Both the position numbers and the translations under genes were made by a program. 24,358 nt of DNA from RYN-433 sp036558265 (GTDB lineage Bacteria > Planctomycetota > Phycisphaerae > Tepidisphaerales > Tepidisphaeraceae), in the NCBI GenBank assembly GCA_036558265.1, contig DATBFY010000713.1:1-24358 (forward strand), in the 5' to 3' direction. This document shows, piece after piece, positions 1 to 6,416 of the stretch. The stretch's first letter is position 1. Every line of letters starts with the position of its first letter. Under the pieces are notes generated by a model. That model searched no databases. It was given only the letters and a program-made list of their open reading frames with translations, and had not been told where the DNA came from.

Positions 1-177
1 ATCGTCGGAAGCATCGCATGGGCTTGGCTCATCAGGAACGACATTCGAAAGTATCAGGCAGCCCGGCGGGCGAGACGAATACGGGACGGCCTCTGCCCCA
101 AGTGTGGGTATGACCTGCGCGCGACGCCGGATCAGTGTCCGGAATGCGGAGCCTTTCCCGCTGAGACGTTGGGGTGA
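1..177 (+). CDS. C-terminal end of a zinc-ribbon membrane-associated protein (partial)
   Basis: The frame is open from the first base and ends at TGA 175-177, so only the last 58 residues are visible. They begin with a short hydrophobic stretch (IVGSIAWAWLI), then a basic linker (KYQAARRARRIRDG), then a zinc ribbon with paired cysteines, CPKCGYDLRATPDQCPECG. This ribbon with the GYDLR core is characteristic of small planctomycete proteins, where it often follows a membrane segment. Function is unknown. The four cysteines probably bind one zinc ion on the cytoplasmic side. The gene at 499-978 (minus strand) carries the same ribbon and points toward this one. Confidence 0.75.
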   Translation: MVGSIAWAWLIRNDIRKYQAARRARRIRDGLCPKCGYDLRATPDQCPECGAFPAETLG

Positions 178-210
178 TTGACGCGCGTCCCGCCGCTCGC
201 GCGCAAATGT

Positions 211-470
211 GGGGTTATTTCAAGATTCTTTTTGTCAGAGGATTCGGCGCTCGTCGGGCGCGAACCTCCGATTTTGACCCAAAGAACGGCATTTGGGTCA
301 AAATCTCCGGTCCCGCGTGGACGAATGAGGTCTGATCGCGTGGCGGCCTGGAGGCCGGGTTCGCCGCTGTCGCGGCGCCTACACCGTCGCGGCAACGCCG
401 CAGCCGTCCACCCTCCCGGCGGATCGTTCGCGCGGGCCGGACGTGAGCGGTCGGGGCGTTGGGACTCGCA
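211..470. repeat. Dispersed repeat, copy 1, with central hairpin
   Basis: This 320-base gap between two convergent genes contains a sequence that recurs at 1543-1989. The shared part starts at GGGTTATTTCAAG and runs through a perfect hairpin (arms 270-283 and 292-305, 14 bp, loop of 8) to the stretch ending GGGACTCGC near 469. Bases 251-265 and 308-322 are also partly complementary, so the hairpin could extend through an internal loop. No convincing gene lies inside. The short open frames here read through the repeat in both copies and look like shadows. It could be a non-autonomous mobile element or a structured RNA. Nothing in the sequence decides between these. Confidence 0.8.
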
Positions 471-498
471 GTCTTCGCGGCAGATCAGTCGTCGTACG

Positions 499-978
499 TC
501 AGCTTGTCGATTTGACATGTGACACATGACCACACTCAGGGCACCGGTCATGCCCGCTTCGCAGGTCGTATCCACAATTACGACAAGCGAACGGCTGCTG
601 GCCGTACCTTCGCCTCAGACGCTTTCGAGTGTACACCGCCAAAGCGGCCAAGGAGACCAACAGTATTAGGTAACTCGGGACGTGGCACTCCCAAAGTTCA
701 AAGCGGTCCGTCAGCGGCTCACCCATCAGCTCCCACCTGCTTTGCGCCCAAGTCGAGCTGCTCATCAAAATGAATCTGGTGTCCGGCTCAAGGCTTGCAC
801 CGTTCTCAGGGAGCGCAACCCGCATTATTAATATTTCGCCGCGCCCGACCGTCCATGAAACTGATCTCTTGGTCGTTGTGTGGATGATGCCGAAGGCGAT
901 GATCCAGCTTACCGCAATGAGCAATGTCACAATGCCAATTGCTATCCATCCGGCACGTCTGACTCTACGATGCAACAT
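499..978 (-). CDS. Small two-TM membrane protein with C-terminal zinc ribbon
   Basis: The gene encodes 159 residues. An N-terminal membrane segment lies at about residues 10-32 (WIAIGIVTLLIAVSWIIAFGII). An extracytoplasmic stretch of about 70 residues follows, then a second membrane segment at about 102-116 (YLILLVSLAALAVYT), a basic linker (RKRLRRRY), and a zinc ribbon with C-RNC-GYDLRSGHDRC-PEC at about 132-149. The layout, with ribbon at the C terminus after a membrane helix, recurs in planctomycete hypothetical proteins. Function is unknown. The ATG at 978 is preceded on the minus strand by a G-rich stretch that could serve as a ribosome site. Its paralogue-like ribbon at 1-177 lies on the other strand. 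Confidence 0.7.
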   Translation of the reverse strand: MLHRRVRRAGWIAIGIVTLLIAVSWIIAFGIIHTTTKRSVSWTVGRGEILIMRVALPENGASLEPDTRFILMSSSTWAQSRWELMGEPLTDRFELWECHVPSYLILLVSLAALAVYTRKRLRRRYGQQPFACRNCGYDLRSGHDRCPECGHVSHVKSTS

Positions 979-1047
979 CCCATCCCGGCTCTCGCGCCTT
1001 CGCGGTAATTCAGTCGCCGCAGATCAGTCCTCATCCACGGAAGCCAA

Positions 1048-1398
1048 TTATATATTTGACCCGCCCGCCGCAGGTGTTTGGCTCGGCCACATGGCATCGA
1101 ACAGGAACGGCTTGCCCGGTTTCGACGCCACCCATCCGGCGCGGAGCGCCTGTCGTATCGCGTCTGCGACCTGTCCGGGCGTGGCGGGCGATTGGTCATA
1201 GTCGTATAGCCCGCCCCACCCGACTTCCCGGCTTTGGGGAAGGGCGACCACCAACACGCTGCCCGTTGTCCCGATGAGTTCCGCACAGAACACGAGCGGG
1301 CCGCCGTCGTCCACTGTCGCCGTCGGAGGCCTCTGGCGGATGCGCCAGCGATAGGAAACTCCGTCCACAACGATCTTCCGGGACCCGGTCTTCGGCAT
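1048..1398 (-). CDS. Conserved small hypothetical protein (MPKxGxRKIVVDGVxYRW family)
   Basis: The gene encodes 116 residues from the ATG at 1398. This start is chosen because GAGGT (1412-1408 on the minus strand) lies 9 bases upstream; an ATG at 1404 would add two residues but sits too close. The opening MPKTGSRKIVVDGVSYRWRIRQRP matches, from memory, a family of small uncharacterised bacterial proteins. The family also has a central beta-rich segment (LVFCAELIGTTGSVLVVALP) and a C-terminal segment around TPGQVADAIRQALRAGW with a final hydrophobic strand. No catalytic motif is visible and the function is unknown. A degraded small gene seems to lie directly upstream. Confidence 0.6.
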   Translation of the reverse strand: MPKTGSRKIVVDGVSYRWRIRQRPPTATVDDGGPLVFCAELIGTTGSVLVVALPQSREVGWGGLYDYDQSPATPGQVADAIRQALRAGWVASKPGKPFLFDAMWPSQTPAAGGSNI

Positions 1399-1528
1399 TG
1401 CCATATGACCTCGGCTTCCGCTCGCTCCTTGAGTTCCTTACGCCGCGCGGCGTCCACCTCTGACTCGGGGACGTTGACCAGCCTACACAGGGCGCGGTCG
1501 AACGCGGCAATTCCACCTTAAACTCCAC
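1399..1528 (-). pseudogene. Likely frameshifted small hypothetical gene
   Basis: On the minus strand a GTG at 1528 opens VEFKVELPR. The next frame then gives FDRALCRLVNVPESEVDAARRKELKERAEAE, a helical charged stretch that reads like the body of a short conserved protein. One extra G near 1507-1510 would join the two as VEFKVELP-FDRALC. The second frame has no stop before the downstream gene starts at 1398 and would run on through it, which also suggests decay. Family recognition is from memory and weak. It could instead be chance open frames next to repeat copy 2. Confidence 0.35.
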
Positions 1529-1542
1529 CGTGTTGGCAAGTC

Positions 1543-1989
1543 GGGTTATTTCAAGGCTCTTTTTTGTCAGAGGATTCGGCGCTCGTCGGGCGCGAACCTG
1601 CGACTTTGACCCAGGAAACGGCGCCTGGGTCAAAATCTCCGGTCCCGCGTGGACGAGGGAGCGTTTATCGGGTTCCGGGCTGGGGCCCGGGTCCGCCGCT
1701 GTCGCGGCGCCTACACCGTCCGAAAACGCCGCCGCCGGGCCACCCCCGCCCGTCGGGAGGAATGAAGAGACGGAGGGGGAACAGGGGGGGACGGCCGGCC
1801 AGTCCAATCTTCGCGGATCCGACGCCCGGAGCGTGGACGGCCGCTGGCTTTTGGGACGGTGTAGCCGGGGCGCAGCGCCGGTTCCACCCCAAACCCCTGC
1901 CCCGTCCCGCGCAACGCCGCAGCCGTCCAGCCTCCCGGTGGAGCCGTCGCGCGGTGGGACGCGCGTGAGCGAGCCGGTGGGACTCGCGA
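1543..1989. repeat. Dispersed repeat, copy 2, split by an insertion
   Basis: The gap between 1528 and 2039 holds no supported gene. It carries the second copy of the repeat at 211-470. The first part (1543-1716) matches copy 1 closely, including a hairpin with arms 1602-1615 and 1624-1637. The end part (1911-1989) matches 391-470. Between them lie about 190 bases absent from copy 1. These contain an inverted pair, CTACACCGTCCGAAAA at 1711-1726 and its near-exact reverse complement at 1849-1864. The loop-proximal hairpin pairs AA/TT of copy 1 are GG/CC here, so pairing is kept while sequence changed. Confidence 0.8.
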
Positions 1990-2038
1990 ACCGTCCGCGG
2001 GTTTCGCGGTTAGCGCTTCGGGCGCAAGGCGCCGTAAG

Positions 2039-3238
2039 TTACGTGCCTTCTCGCGTGACACCGTATGTCGGAAGGTCGAATTCGTCCCGTAGTTGGCGCA
2101 CGAAGAAGTAATGAAATAAGGCGGGAATGCCCATCAATTTCGTCACCTGGTTGCGAATCCACACGCCAACCCGGGTCGTGGGAAGGAAGGCCGATGCGAA
2201 ATAGCGCACCGACTTCTGTTTGGCCTCGACGAAGGGCCGCAGCATCTGCTCGTAGCGACGATAGGCCGCCTCGTAGTCCTCTCCCGCGCGGCTGAGCTCA
2301 CCGGCCAGCACATACGCTTCGGCCATGGCCATTCCGGCCCCCTCGCCGGCCAGCAGGGAAACGCAGGCCGCGGCATCGCCGATCAGCATCACGCGCCCTT
2401 TGGACCAGCGGTCCATCCTGATTTGACTGACGCGATCGTAATACACGTCATTCACTTGCTCCATTGCCCGGAGGATTCGCGGGCACTCCCAGCCGGCGTC
2501 CGCGAAAACCTGGCGCAGAACGGCCTTGCGCTCGCCGGCATCGACCGGCTCCGGGCCGGACCGTTTCTCGCAGGCGAAGAGCAGGGAAAACATCGTCCGG
2601 TCACCGCGCACGGCGCCGCGCGCGACCTGGCGGCCGGGCGTCGAGTAGGTGACGAAAACCTCTTCGTCGCGGGGCCGATAGCCTTCGACCTCGAAGGCGG
2701 CGACCCGATATCCGAGCTGCCTCTCGAATTGATGTTCGGGCCCGAAGGCGAGTTGGCGCACGGTGGAATGCAACCCGTCGGCGCCGATCACGAGGTCGAA
2801 CTCGCGCGCGGCGCCGTGCTCGAACGAGACGAGCACGCCGCTCGCCCGTTCGTCAATGGCTGAAATGCTGTTGCCAAACAGCACCTCGACACGGCCTTCA
2901 ATGGTGCGGTAAATCGCCGCGGCCAGATCGCCGCGCGGCACGCTCGTGAAGCGGCCCTTCATACTTTGATGGAGGATCTCGGTGGAGAATCCCCCCACCT
3001 TTCGACCGCGGTGATCGACGATCCGCAGTTCCCGAATCGCGTATCCGTGCTCGCGCACCTCCGGCAGAATGCCCATCCGCTCCGCAACCGTGTAGCCCAC
3101 GCCCCAGAAATCAACCCCATACCCGCCCGTGCGAAACCCAGGAGCCTTTTCGATCAGCACGACCTCGTGGCCGCCCCGTTGCAGCCAGTGGGTCAAGCAT
3201 GTTCCGGCGATACCCGCACCGTTGATGGCGACTCTCAT
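2039..3238 (-). CDS. FAD-dependent monooxygenase (PHBH/TetX-like group A flavoprotein)
   Basis: The gene encodes 399 residues, a usual length for single-component flavoprotein hydroxylases. The N terminus has the dinucleotide-binding motif GAGIAG (residues 7-12) followed by an acidic end of strand 2 (VVLIEKAPG). The family DG motif is GADGLHSTVR (152-161), and the FAD-ribityl motif is VMLIGDAAACVSLLAGEGAGMAMAEA (283-308). Such enzymes use NAD(P)H and O2 to hydroxylate aromatic or polyketide-like substrates in the cytoplasm; the substrate here cannot be told. The closest style is the TetX/hydroxylase branch with FRTGGYGVDFWG early in the protein. The ATG at 3238 has no clear Shine-Dalgarno. 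It ends in TAA just before repeat copy 2. Confidence 0.85.
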   Translation of the reverse strand: MRVAINGAGIAGTCLTHWLQRGGHEVVLIEKAPGFRTGGYGVDFWGVGYTVAERMGILPEVREHGYAIRELRIVDHRGRKVGGFSTEILHQSMKGRFTSVPRGDLAAAIYRTIEGRVEVLFGNSISAIDERASGVLVSFEHGAAREFDLVIGADGLHSTVRQLAFGPEHQFERQLGYRVAAFEVEGYRPRDEEVFVTYSTPGRQVARGAVRGDRTMFSLLFACEKRSGPEPVDAGERKAVLRQVFADAGWECPRILRAMEQVNDVYYDRVSQIRMDRWSKGRVMLIGDAAACVSLLAGEGAGMAMAEAYVLAGELSRAGEDYEAAYRRYEQMLRPFVEAKQKSVRYFASAFLPTTRVGVWIRNQVTKLMGIPALFHYFFVRQLRDEFDLPTYGVTREGT

Positions 3239-3347
3239 GCGCGATGGCCCTTGATCGACATGGGGCTGACGTCGCGGAGTCTATCCCGCCGGTCCATGCG
3301 CGAACAGGCCCGCAACGGCGCGGAGGCGCGACGGGGACAACAAAGGC

Positions 3348-3416
3348 GAGGATGGAGGATGGAAGATTGAGGATGGAAGACGCTTTTCCATCTTCCATCC
3401 TCGATCCTCCATCTTC
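3348..3416. repeat. Low-complexity GGATGGAAGA inverted tract
   Basis: In the 190-base gap between two minus-strand genes, units of GGATGGAGGAT and GGATGGAAGA are followed by their complements. The best hairpin pairs 3369-3380 with 3391-3402 (12 bp, loop of 10). No T-run follows on the minus strand, so a normal intrinsic terminator for the repressor gene is not supported. It resembles other purine-rich tracts at gene borders in this window (4943-5004, 10197-10225). Confidence 0.7.
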
Positions 3417-3427
3417 GTTTCCTGCCT

Positions 3428-4273
3428 TCAATCCTCATCCACCCGCTGATACCGGTACATCGCCTTGTACAGCCCCGCCACCTCTTCGGATTGAACCGTC
3501 CGCGGCCGATACCGCTCGTTGCGGGGCTGAAGCCGGATCACCGCCTGGCCGGCGTCATCGTTCTCGAAGAAGACGCGCTTGAAGGTGGTCTGCCCATCCG
3601 CAAACCGCACGAAACAATCATCCCCGCTCTTGGGCGTCGCCGCCGGTGAGAAGACCACGATGTCCCCCTCGCCATACTTGGGCGTCATGCTGTCCCCGTG
3701 TACCCGCGCCGCAAACGCGTCCTGGTCATGCACGTCCGGGCAGCCGATGTAGTCGTCCGCCACTCTGGGGGGGTAAGCAAGATCCGTAAAATCCTTGGGA
3801 TAGCCCGCCGAAACTCGATTAATCACCGGAACCGTGTTGGTGGTCACGCGCTCAACATTGGTGGCGGATTTCTCGACCATGTCCGCCAGCACGCCCGAGA
3901 GGTAGGCGTCATCGAGGTTGATCGATCCGCCGACGCCGGGCTTGGCCTGGGGTTGCAACGGTGTAGTTGGGAGCAGCGCGGCCCTGGCAGACGCGTTGTC
4001 CGACAACAGCTTGTGCAGCATCGCCCGCACATCCCGCGGCGTGCGGTGCAGGTGGGCCTGCGTCACCAGCTCGTTGGCCGCAAAACCCAGCGTCTGTTCC
4101 AGCCGCCGAAGCTTCTCATCCGACGGCGGATTGGGCACGCGCCCCGTCTCGATCAGCGACAGGTACGGCTTGGAAATCCCCGTGCGGCCGGCCAGCTCGT
4201 CCAGGGTGAGGCCCAGGCGCCGCCGCTGCTTGCGGAGTTTGGCGCCCAGGGCTTCCATGGTCATTGCTTGCAT
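3428..4273 (-). CDS. Phage-type repressor: XRE helix-turn-helix plus S24 (LexA/CI-like) self-cleaving peptidase
   Basis: The gene encodes 281 residues from the ATG at 4273. Residues 8-66 form an XRE DNA-binding domain (LRKQRRRLGLTLDELAGRTGISKPYLSLIETGR). A linker of about 80 residues leads to the cleavage region with Ala156-Gly157 (VSAGYP). The S24 peptidase domain has Ser195 in HGDSM and Lys232 in TFKRV as the Ser-Lys dyad. Such proteins repress phage-like operons and cut themselves when RecA filaments form after DNA damage. All residues needed are present. An upstream extension of the frame to 4435 is rejected because it only translates the REP-like palindrome at 4281-4364. The gene diverges from the plus-strand packaging-like operon, which it probably represses. 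Confidence 0.85.
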   Translation of the reverse strand: MQAMTMEALGAKLRKQRRRLGLTLDELAGRTGISKPYLSLIETGRVPNPPSDEKLRRLEQTLGFAANELVTQAHLHRTPRDVRAMLHKLLSDNASARAALLPTTPLQPQAKPGVGGSINLDDAYLSGVLADMVEKSATNVERVTTNTVPVINRVSAGYPKDFTDLAYPPRVADDYIGCPDVHDQDAFAARVHGDSMTPKYGEGDIVVFSPAATPKSGDDCFVRFADGQTTFKRVFFENDDAGQAVIRLQPRNERYRPRTVQSEEVAGLYKAMYRYQRVDED

Positions 4274-4280
4274 ACTTTTC

Positions 4281-4364
4281 CGGGTGGCATGGGCAACGCT
4301 GCGCCGTTGCCCGTGACGCTCTCTCGCGAAAATCACGGGCAAACAAGTTTGCCCATGCCACCCG
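4281..4364. repeat. REP-like nested palindrome upstream of the repressor
   Basis: The outer arms CGGGTGGCATGGGCAA (4281-4296) and its exact reverse complement (4349-4364) enclose a second perfect pair, TTGCCCGTGA (4307-4316) with TCACGGGCAA (4333-4342). The element lies in the leader of the repressor transcript, just before its start codon, so it would fold in the 5' untranslated RNA. The CACGGGC/GCCCGTG core recurs at 5031-5048 and 6568-6586, which suggests one dispersed family. Confidence 0.75.
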
Positions 4365-4406
4365 ATCCGGTTTTCAAAAACGGATGGTGCTGTTTTGCGA
4401 AAGTTA

Positions 4407-4435
4407 GTCATATCGGGTTGTCGCAGAAAAATCAA
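4407..4435 (-). promoter_or_regulatory. Candidate promoter for the repressor gene
   Basis: On the minus strand TTGATT (4435-4430) and TATGAC (4412-4407) are separated by 17 bases, a fair sigma-70 match. Its -35 hexamer overlaps the left arm of the dyad at 4432-4448, which would suit autoregulation by the divergent repressor. Support is by pattern only. Confidence 0.4.
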
Positions 4436-4448
4436 GAATTAATCTTGA
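4432..4448. promoter_or_regulatory. Candidate operator dyad between divergent promoters
   Basis: TCAAGA (4432-4437) and TCTTGA (4443-4448) form a perfect inverted repeat around ATTAA. The dyad overlaps the -35 boxes of both divergent promoters, the usual place for a CI-type operator. A second dyad, GCTCA-N6-TGAGC (4465-4480), spans the plus-strand -10. The two arms are different sequences, so only one may be the repressor's site. Confidence 0.45.
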
Positions 4449-4473
4449 CATTTACCTAACAGATGCTCATAAT
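4445..4473 (+). promoter_or_regulatory. Strong sigma-70-type promoter of the packaging-like operon
   Basis: A perfect TTGACA (4445-4450) is followed after 17 bases by CATAAT (4468-4473), one base from consensus. Transcription would start near 4480, about 65 bases before the ATG at 4545. The local A+T richness (4380-4500) stands out from the GC-rich surroundings. Confidence 0.65.
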
Positions 4474-4544
4474 GCTGAGCGTCGTTTGATGGATATTAAA
4501 CATGACTGACAGGATGTCTCTAAAACGGGGGGAGGCGGGAAGTT

Positions 4545-4958
4545 ATGGAACTGTTAGAGACTTGTCAGACCAAGGGCTGGTCGCGCTGGACGCCCACGGC
4601 GGGCCTGGAACGGCGGATGGCTTTTTTAAATCCGGCCGACCGGAAGCTGCTGGAGATCGAGTCTAGTGGGTCGCTCATGTGGCGGCAACTGGCGGCGCTT
4701 CTGGGGCGGGACGTGGGCTCGGTCACCCGGCGGATCGGGACGCTGCGGCGCCGGCTGAATGATCCGCTGGTGATCGCGCTGGTGGAGGAGGGGAAGTTGC
4801 TGCCCGAGTTCCACCGCGAGGTGGGGCTGGCGTACTTTTTGAGGCGCGAGCCGGTGGCGCGGATCGCGCGGGAGATGGGGCTCTCGAAGTACGAGACGCG
4901 GCGGATCGTGATGTACGTGAGGGGGTGGGGTGGGGTGGGGGGGAAACGTGAAACGTAA
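4545..4958 (+). CDS. Small protein with two predicted helix-turn-helix regions
   Basis: The gene encodes 137 residues. The ATG is 9 bases after GGAGG (4531-4535). One HTH-like region spans about residues 44-72 (LMWRQLAALLGRDVGSVTRRIGTLRRRL) and another about 98-125 (YFLRREPVARIAREMGLSKYETRRIVMYV); the second resembles sigma-factor region 4 or transposase-type HTHs. No other domain is seen. As the first gene behind the switch promoter it is a plausible activator or early regulator, but that is inferred from position. The last 13 residues (GWGGVGGKRET and neighbours) are encoded by a G-quadruplex motif and the start of an AAACGTG repeat tract, so the original C terminus may have been replaced. 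Confidence 0.65.
   Translation: MELLETCQTKGWSRWTPTAGLERRMAFLNPADRKLLEIESSGSLMWRQLAALLGRDVGSVTRRIGTLRRRLNDPLVIALVEEGKLLPEFHREVGLAYFLRREPVARIAREMGLSKYETRRIVMYVRGWGGVGGKRET
4921..4943 (+). other. G-quadruplex motif at the 3' end of the HTH gene
   Basis: Four G-runs of 5, 4, 4 and 7 bases are separated by single T residues (T4926, T4931, T4936). Single-base loops with runs of four or more G are the most stable class of parallel quadruplex. It lies on the coding strand and would also form in the mRNA. Confidence 0.8.
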
Positions 4959-5004
4959 AACGTGAAACGTGAAGACGTGAAACATGAAGACATGAAACAT
5001 GAAG
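4943..5004. repeat. Degenerate short tandem tract (GAAACGTGAAACGTAAA type)
   Basis: Units of about 8-10 bases built from GAAACGTG, GAAGACGTG and GAAACATG repeat for some 60 bases. The tract contains the stop codon of the preceding gene (TAA 4956-4958) and fills the gap before the palindrome at 5027-5083. Confidence 0.75.
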
Positions 5005-5026
5005 AGCACGGCGGGCGGAGTTGCTC

Positions 5027-5083
5027 GTAGCACGGGCGCCTCGCCCGTGATTTTACAGACACGGGCGGGGCGGATCGTGCTAC
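5027..5083. repeat. REP-like palindrome upstream of the ATPase gene
   Basis: The outer arms GTAGCACG (5027-5034) and CGTGCTAC (5076-5083) frame an inner hairpin CACGGGCG-CCT-CGCCCGTG (5031-5049) and a further CACGGGCG half (5059-5066). It belongs with the CACGGGC palindromes at 4281-4364 and 6568-6586. It ends 20 bases before the ATPase start codon. Confidence 0.75.
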
Positions 5084-5103
5084 GGGGCTTTTGGGGGAAC
5101 ATC

Positions 5104-5868
5104 ATGGCGGCGAAGGGGAAGTGGTCGGCGCGGGCGGAGCTGGTGGCGCGGTGGTTTGACGTTGATGCTTCGTCGGTTCGGGCGAACGAATCGCGACCGG
5201 CGGTTGGGCCGCCGCCGGACGTTGAGCTGAGCGGCGGGAAGGTGGTACTGGTCTGCGGGCCGAGCGGGGCGGGGAAGTCCACGCTGCTCGGGCAACTCCG
5301 GCGACGGGCGGGGCGGCGGGTGGCGTGGACCGATCTGGGACGGGTTCGCCTGCCTCAGGCGCTGGTGATCGACGCGATGGCGGATGCACTGGGCGGCGGG
5401 CGCGGCGACGACGCGATCGTCACGGCGCTGGAGGCGCTGTCGCGCGTTGGACTTGGGGAGGTGTGGACGTATCTGCGGACGGCGGAGCAGCTTTCGGAGG
5501 GGCAGCGGTGGCGCTTGCGCCTCGCGCTCGCCCTGGCACGCGCCACCGCGCCCAGGCGCCACGCCAGGACGCCATCGGCAGTTAGCGGTCGCACCGAAGG
5601 TGCACCTTCCCGCGCAGGATCGACCCGATTCTCCAAACCACCCCTCACCATCCTCGCCGCCGACGAGTTCGCCGCCCCACTCGATCCCGTCACCGCCCAC
5701 GTCGTCGCCCGCGCCCTCCGCAAGGCCGTCAACGCCAACTCCGCAAACCTCTGCGCCATCGTCGCAACCGCCAGACCCGGCGACCTCGCCCGCGCCCTCC
5801 AGCCCGACCTGACCGTCCGTTGTGATTTCGGAACCGTCCAACTCTTTCCAGAAAGGAGACCATCATGA
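5104..5868 (+). CDS. ABC-type ATPase of a phage-packaging-like operon
   Basis: The gene encodes 254 residues from the ATG at 5104, after GGGGGAA. It contains Walker A GPSGAGKST (52-60), an ABC signature LSEGQRWRLRLALALARA (130-147), and Walker B TILAADEF (182-189) followed by APLD. The position of the usual switch His after the last strand reads ATARPGD, so that His seems to be missing. There is no membrane partner, so this is probably a soluble ABC ATPase rather than a transporter part. From memory, COG2401 joins an ABC ATPase of this kind to a GNAT domain; here the GNAT is a separate gene two positions on. Residues 148-180 look like a repeat-derived insert between signature and Walker B. 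The stop overlaps the next start (ATGA). Confidence 0.75.
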   Translation: MAAKGKWSARAELVARWFDVDASSVRANESRPAVGPPPDVELSGGKVVLVCGPSGAGKSTLLGQLRRRAGRRVAWTDLGRVRLPQALVIDAMADALGGGRGDDAIVTALEALSRVGLGEVWTYLRTAEQLSEGQRWRLRLALALARATAPRRHARTPSAVSGRTEGAPSRAGSTRFSKPPLTILAADEFAAPLDPVTAHVVARALRKAVNANSANLCAIVATARPGDLARALQPDLTVRCDFGTVQLFPERRPS

Positions 5869-6416
5869 GTCGTAACGGCAATGGGCTTCACCACAAACAA
5901 GCCCGGTTCCTCAACGAGCAGCTCTTCACCGGCCGCGGCGCCCAGGACATCCTGCGCAAGCTCAAGGTCCAACCCGAATCCTTCATCGGCTGGATGGCCG
6001 AACCCGACTTCGTCAAGATGTCCAACCTTGCCCTCAATGGCCTGATCACCCTCCGGCGCTTCGAAATCGAAGCCTTCCTCATCCAGAGCGCCCGCGCCGC
6101 CCGCAAAAAGATGCGCCGCAAGGCCCGCGCCGCCGCCACCTCGACGACCAACCCGACCCCCGTTCCCGCCGCGCCCGCCGCGCCCGCCCATTGCGACCGC
6201 GAGCTGATCCGACTCCGCCACGGCGACCAGGCCGCCCGGGCATTCGATAACCTCGCCAGCCCTCAACCCCAAAAAACGCCGAGTGCTCCGCCAGCCGCGC
6301 CTTGCGCCGGCGTGCCCACTTCAGTGGTGCACGTCGGTGCGCCCGACAATCCACAACCCCCACACACCAGTCCAGACCTCCCCCCCATCCCCAATCCCCA
6401 GGAGGCCCAACCATGA
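5865..6416 (+). CDS. Small-terminase-like HTH protein with long proline/alanine-rich tail
   Basis: The gene encodes 183 residues. Its start overlaps the ATPase stop (ATGA 5865-5868) and follows AAAGGAG, so translation is probably coupled. The first 70 residues (HHKQARFLNEQLFTGRGAQDILRKLKVQPESFIGWMAEPDFVKMSN) resemble the HTH domains found in small terminase subunits and related phage proteins, a weak match by eye. A basic segment (ARAARKKMRRKARAAA, about 76-91) leads to a disordered tail rich in Pro and Ala to the end. The gene uses C-ending codons much more than the flanking genes. TerS identity is inferred mainly from the large terminase downstream. Confidence 0.55.
   Translation: MSRNGNGLHHKQARFLNEQLFTGRGAQDILRKLKVQPESFIGWMAEPDFVKMSNLALNGLITLRRFEIEAFLIQSARAARKKMRRKARAAATSTTNPTPVPAAPAAPAHCDRELIRLRHGDQAARAFDNLASPQPQKTPSAPPAAPCAGVPTSVVHVGAPDNPQPPHTSPDLPPIPNPQEAQP

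Noticed and set aside
270..305. Intrinsic terminator for the convergent genes at 1-177 and 499-978
   Set aside because: The stem is strong, but no T-run follows it on either strand, and the structure belongs to a dispersed repeat.
132..575. Open frames across the first repeat copy
   Set aside because: They follow the repeat rather than a gene, have no start signals, and conflict with the zinc-ribbon genes on both sides.
4274..4435. 54-residue N-terminal extension of the repressor
   Set aside because: It translates the REP-like palindrome and promoter region; the XRE domain starts naturally after ATG 4273.
3348..5004. CRISPR array from the short repeated units
   Set aside because: Units are short, degenerate and lack unique spacers of constant length.
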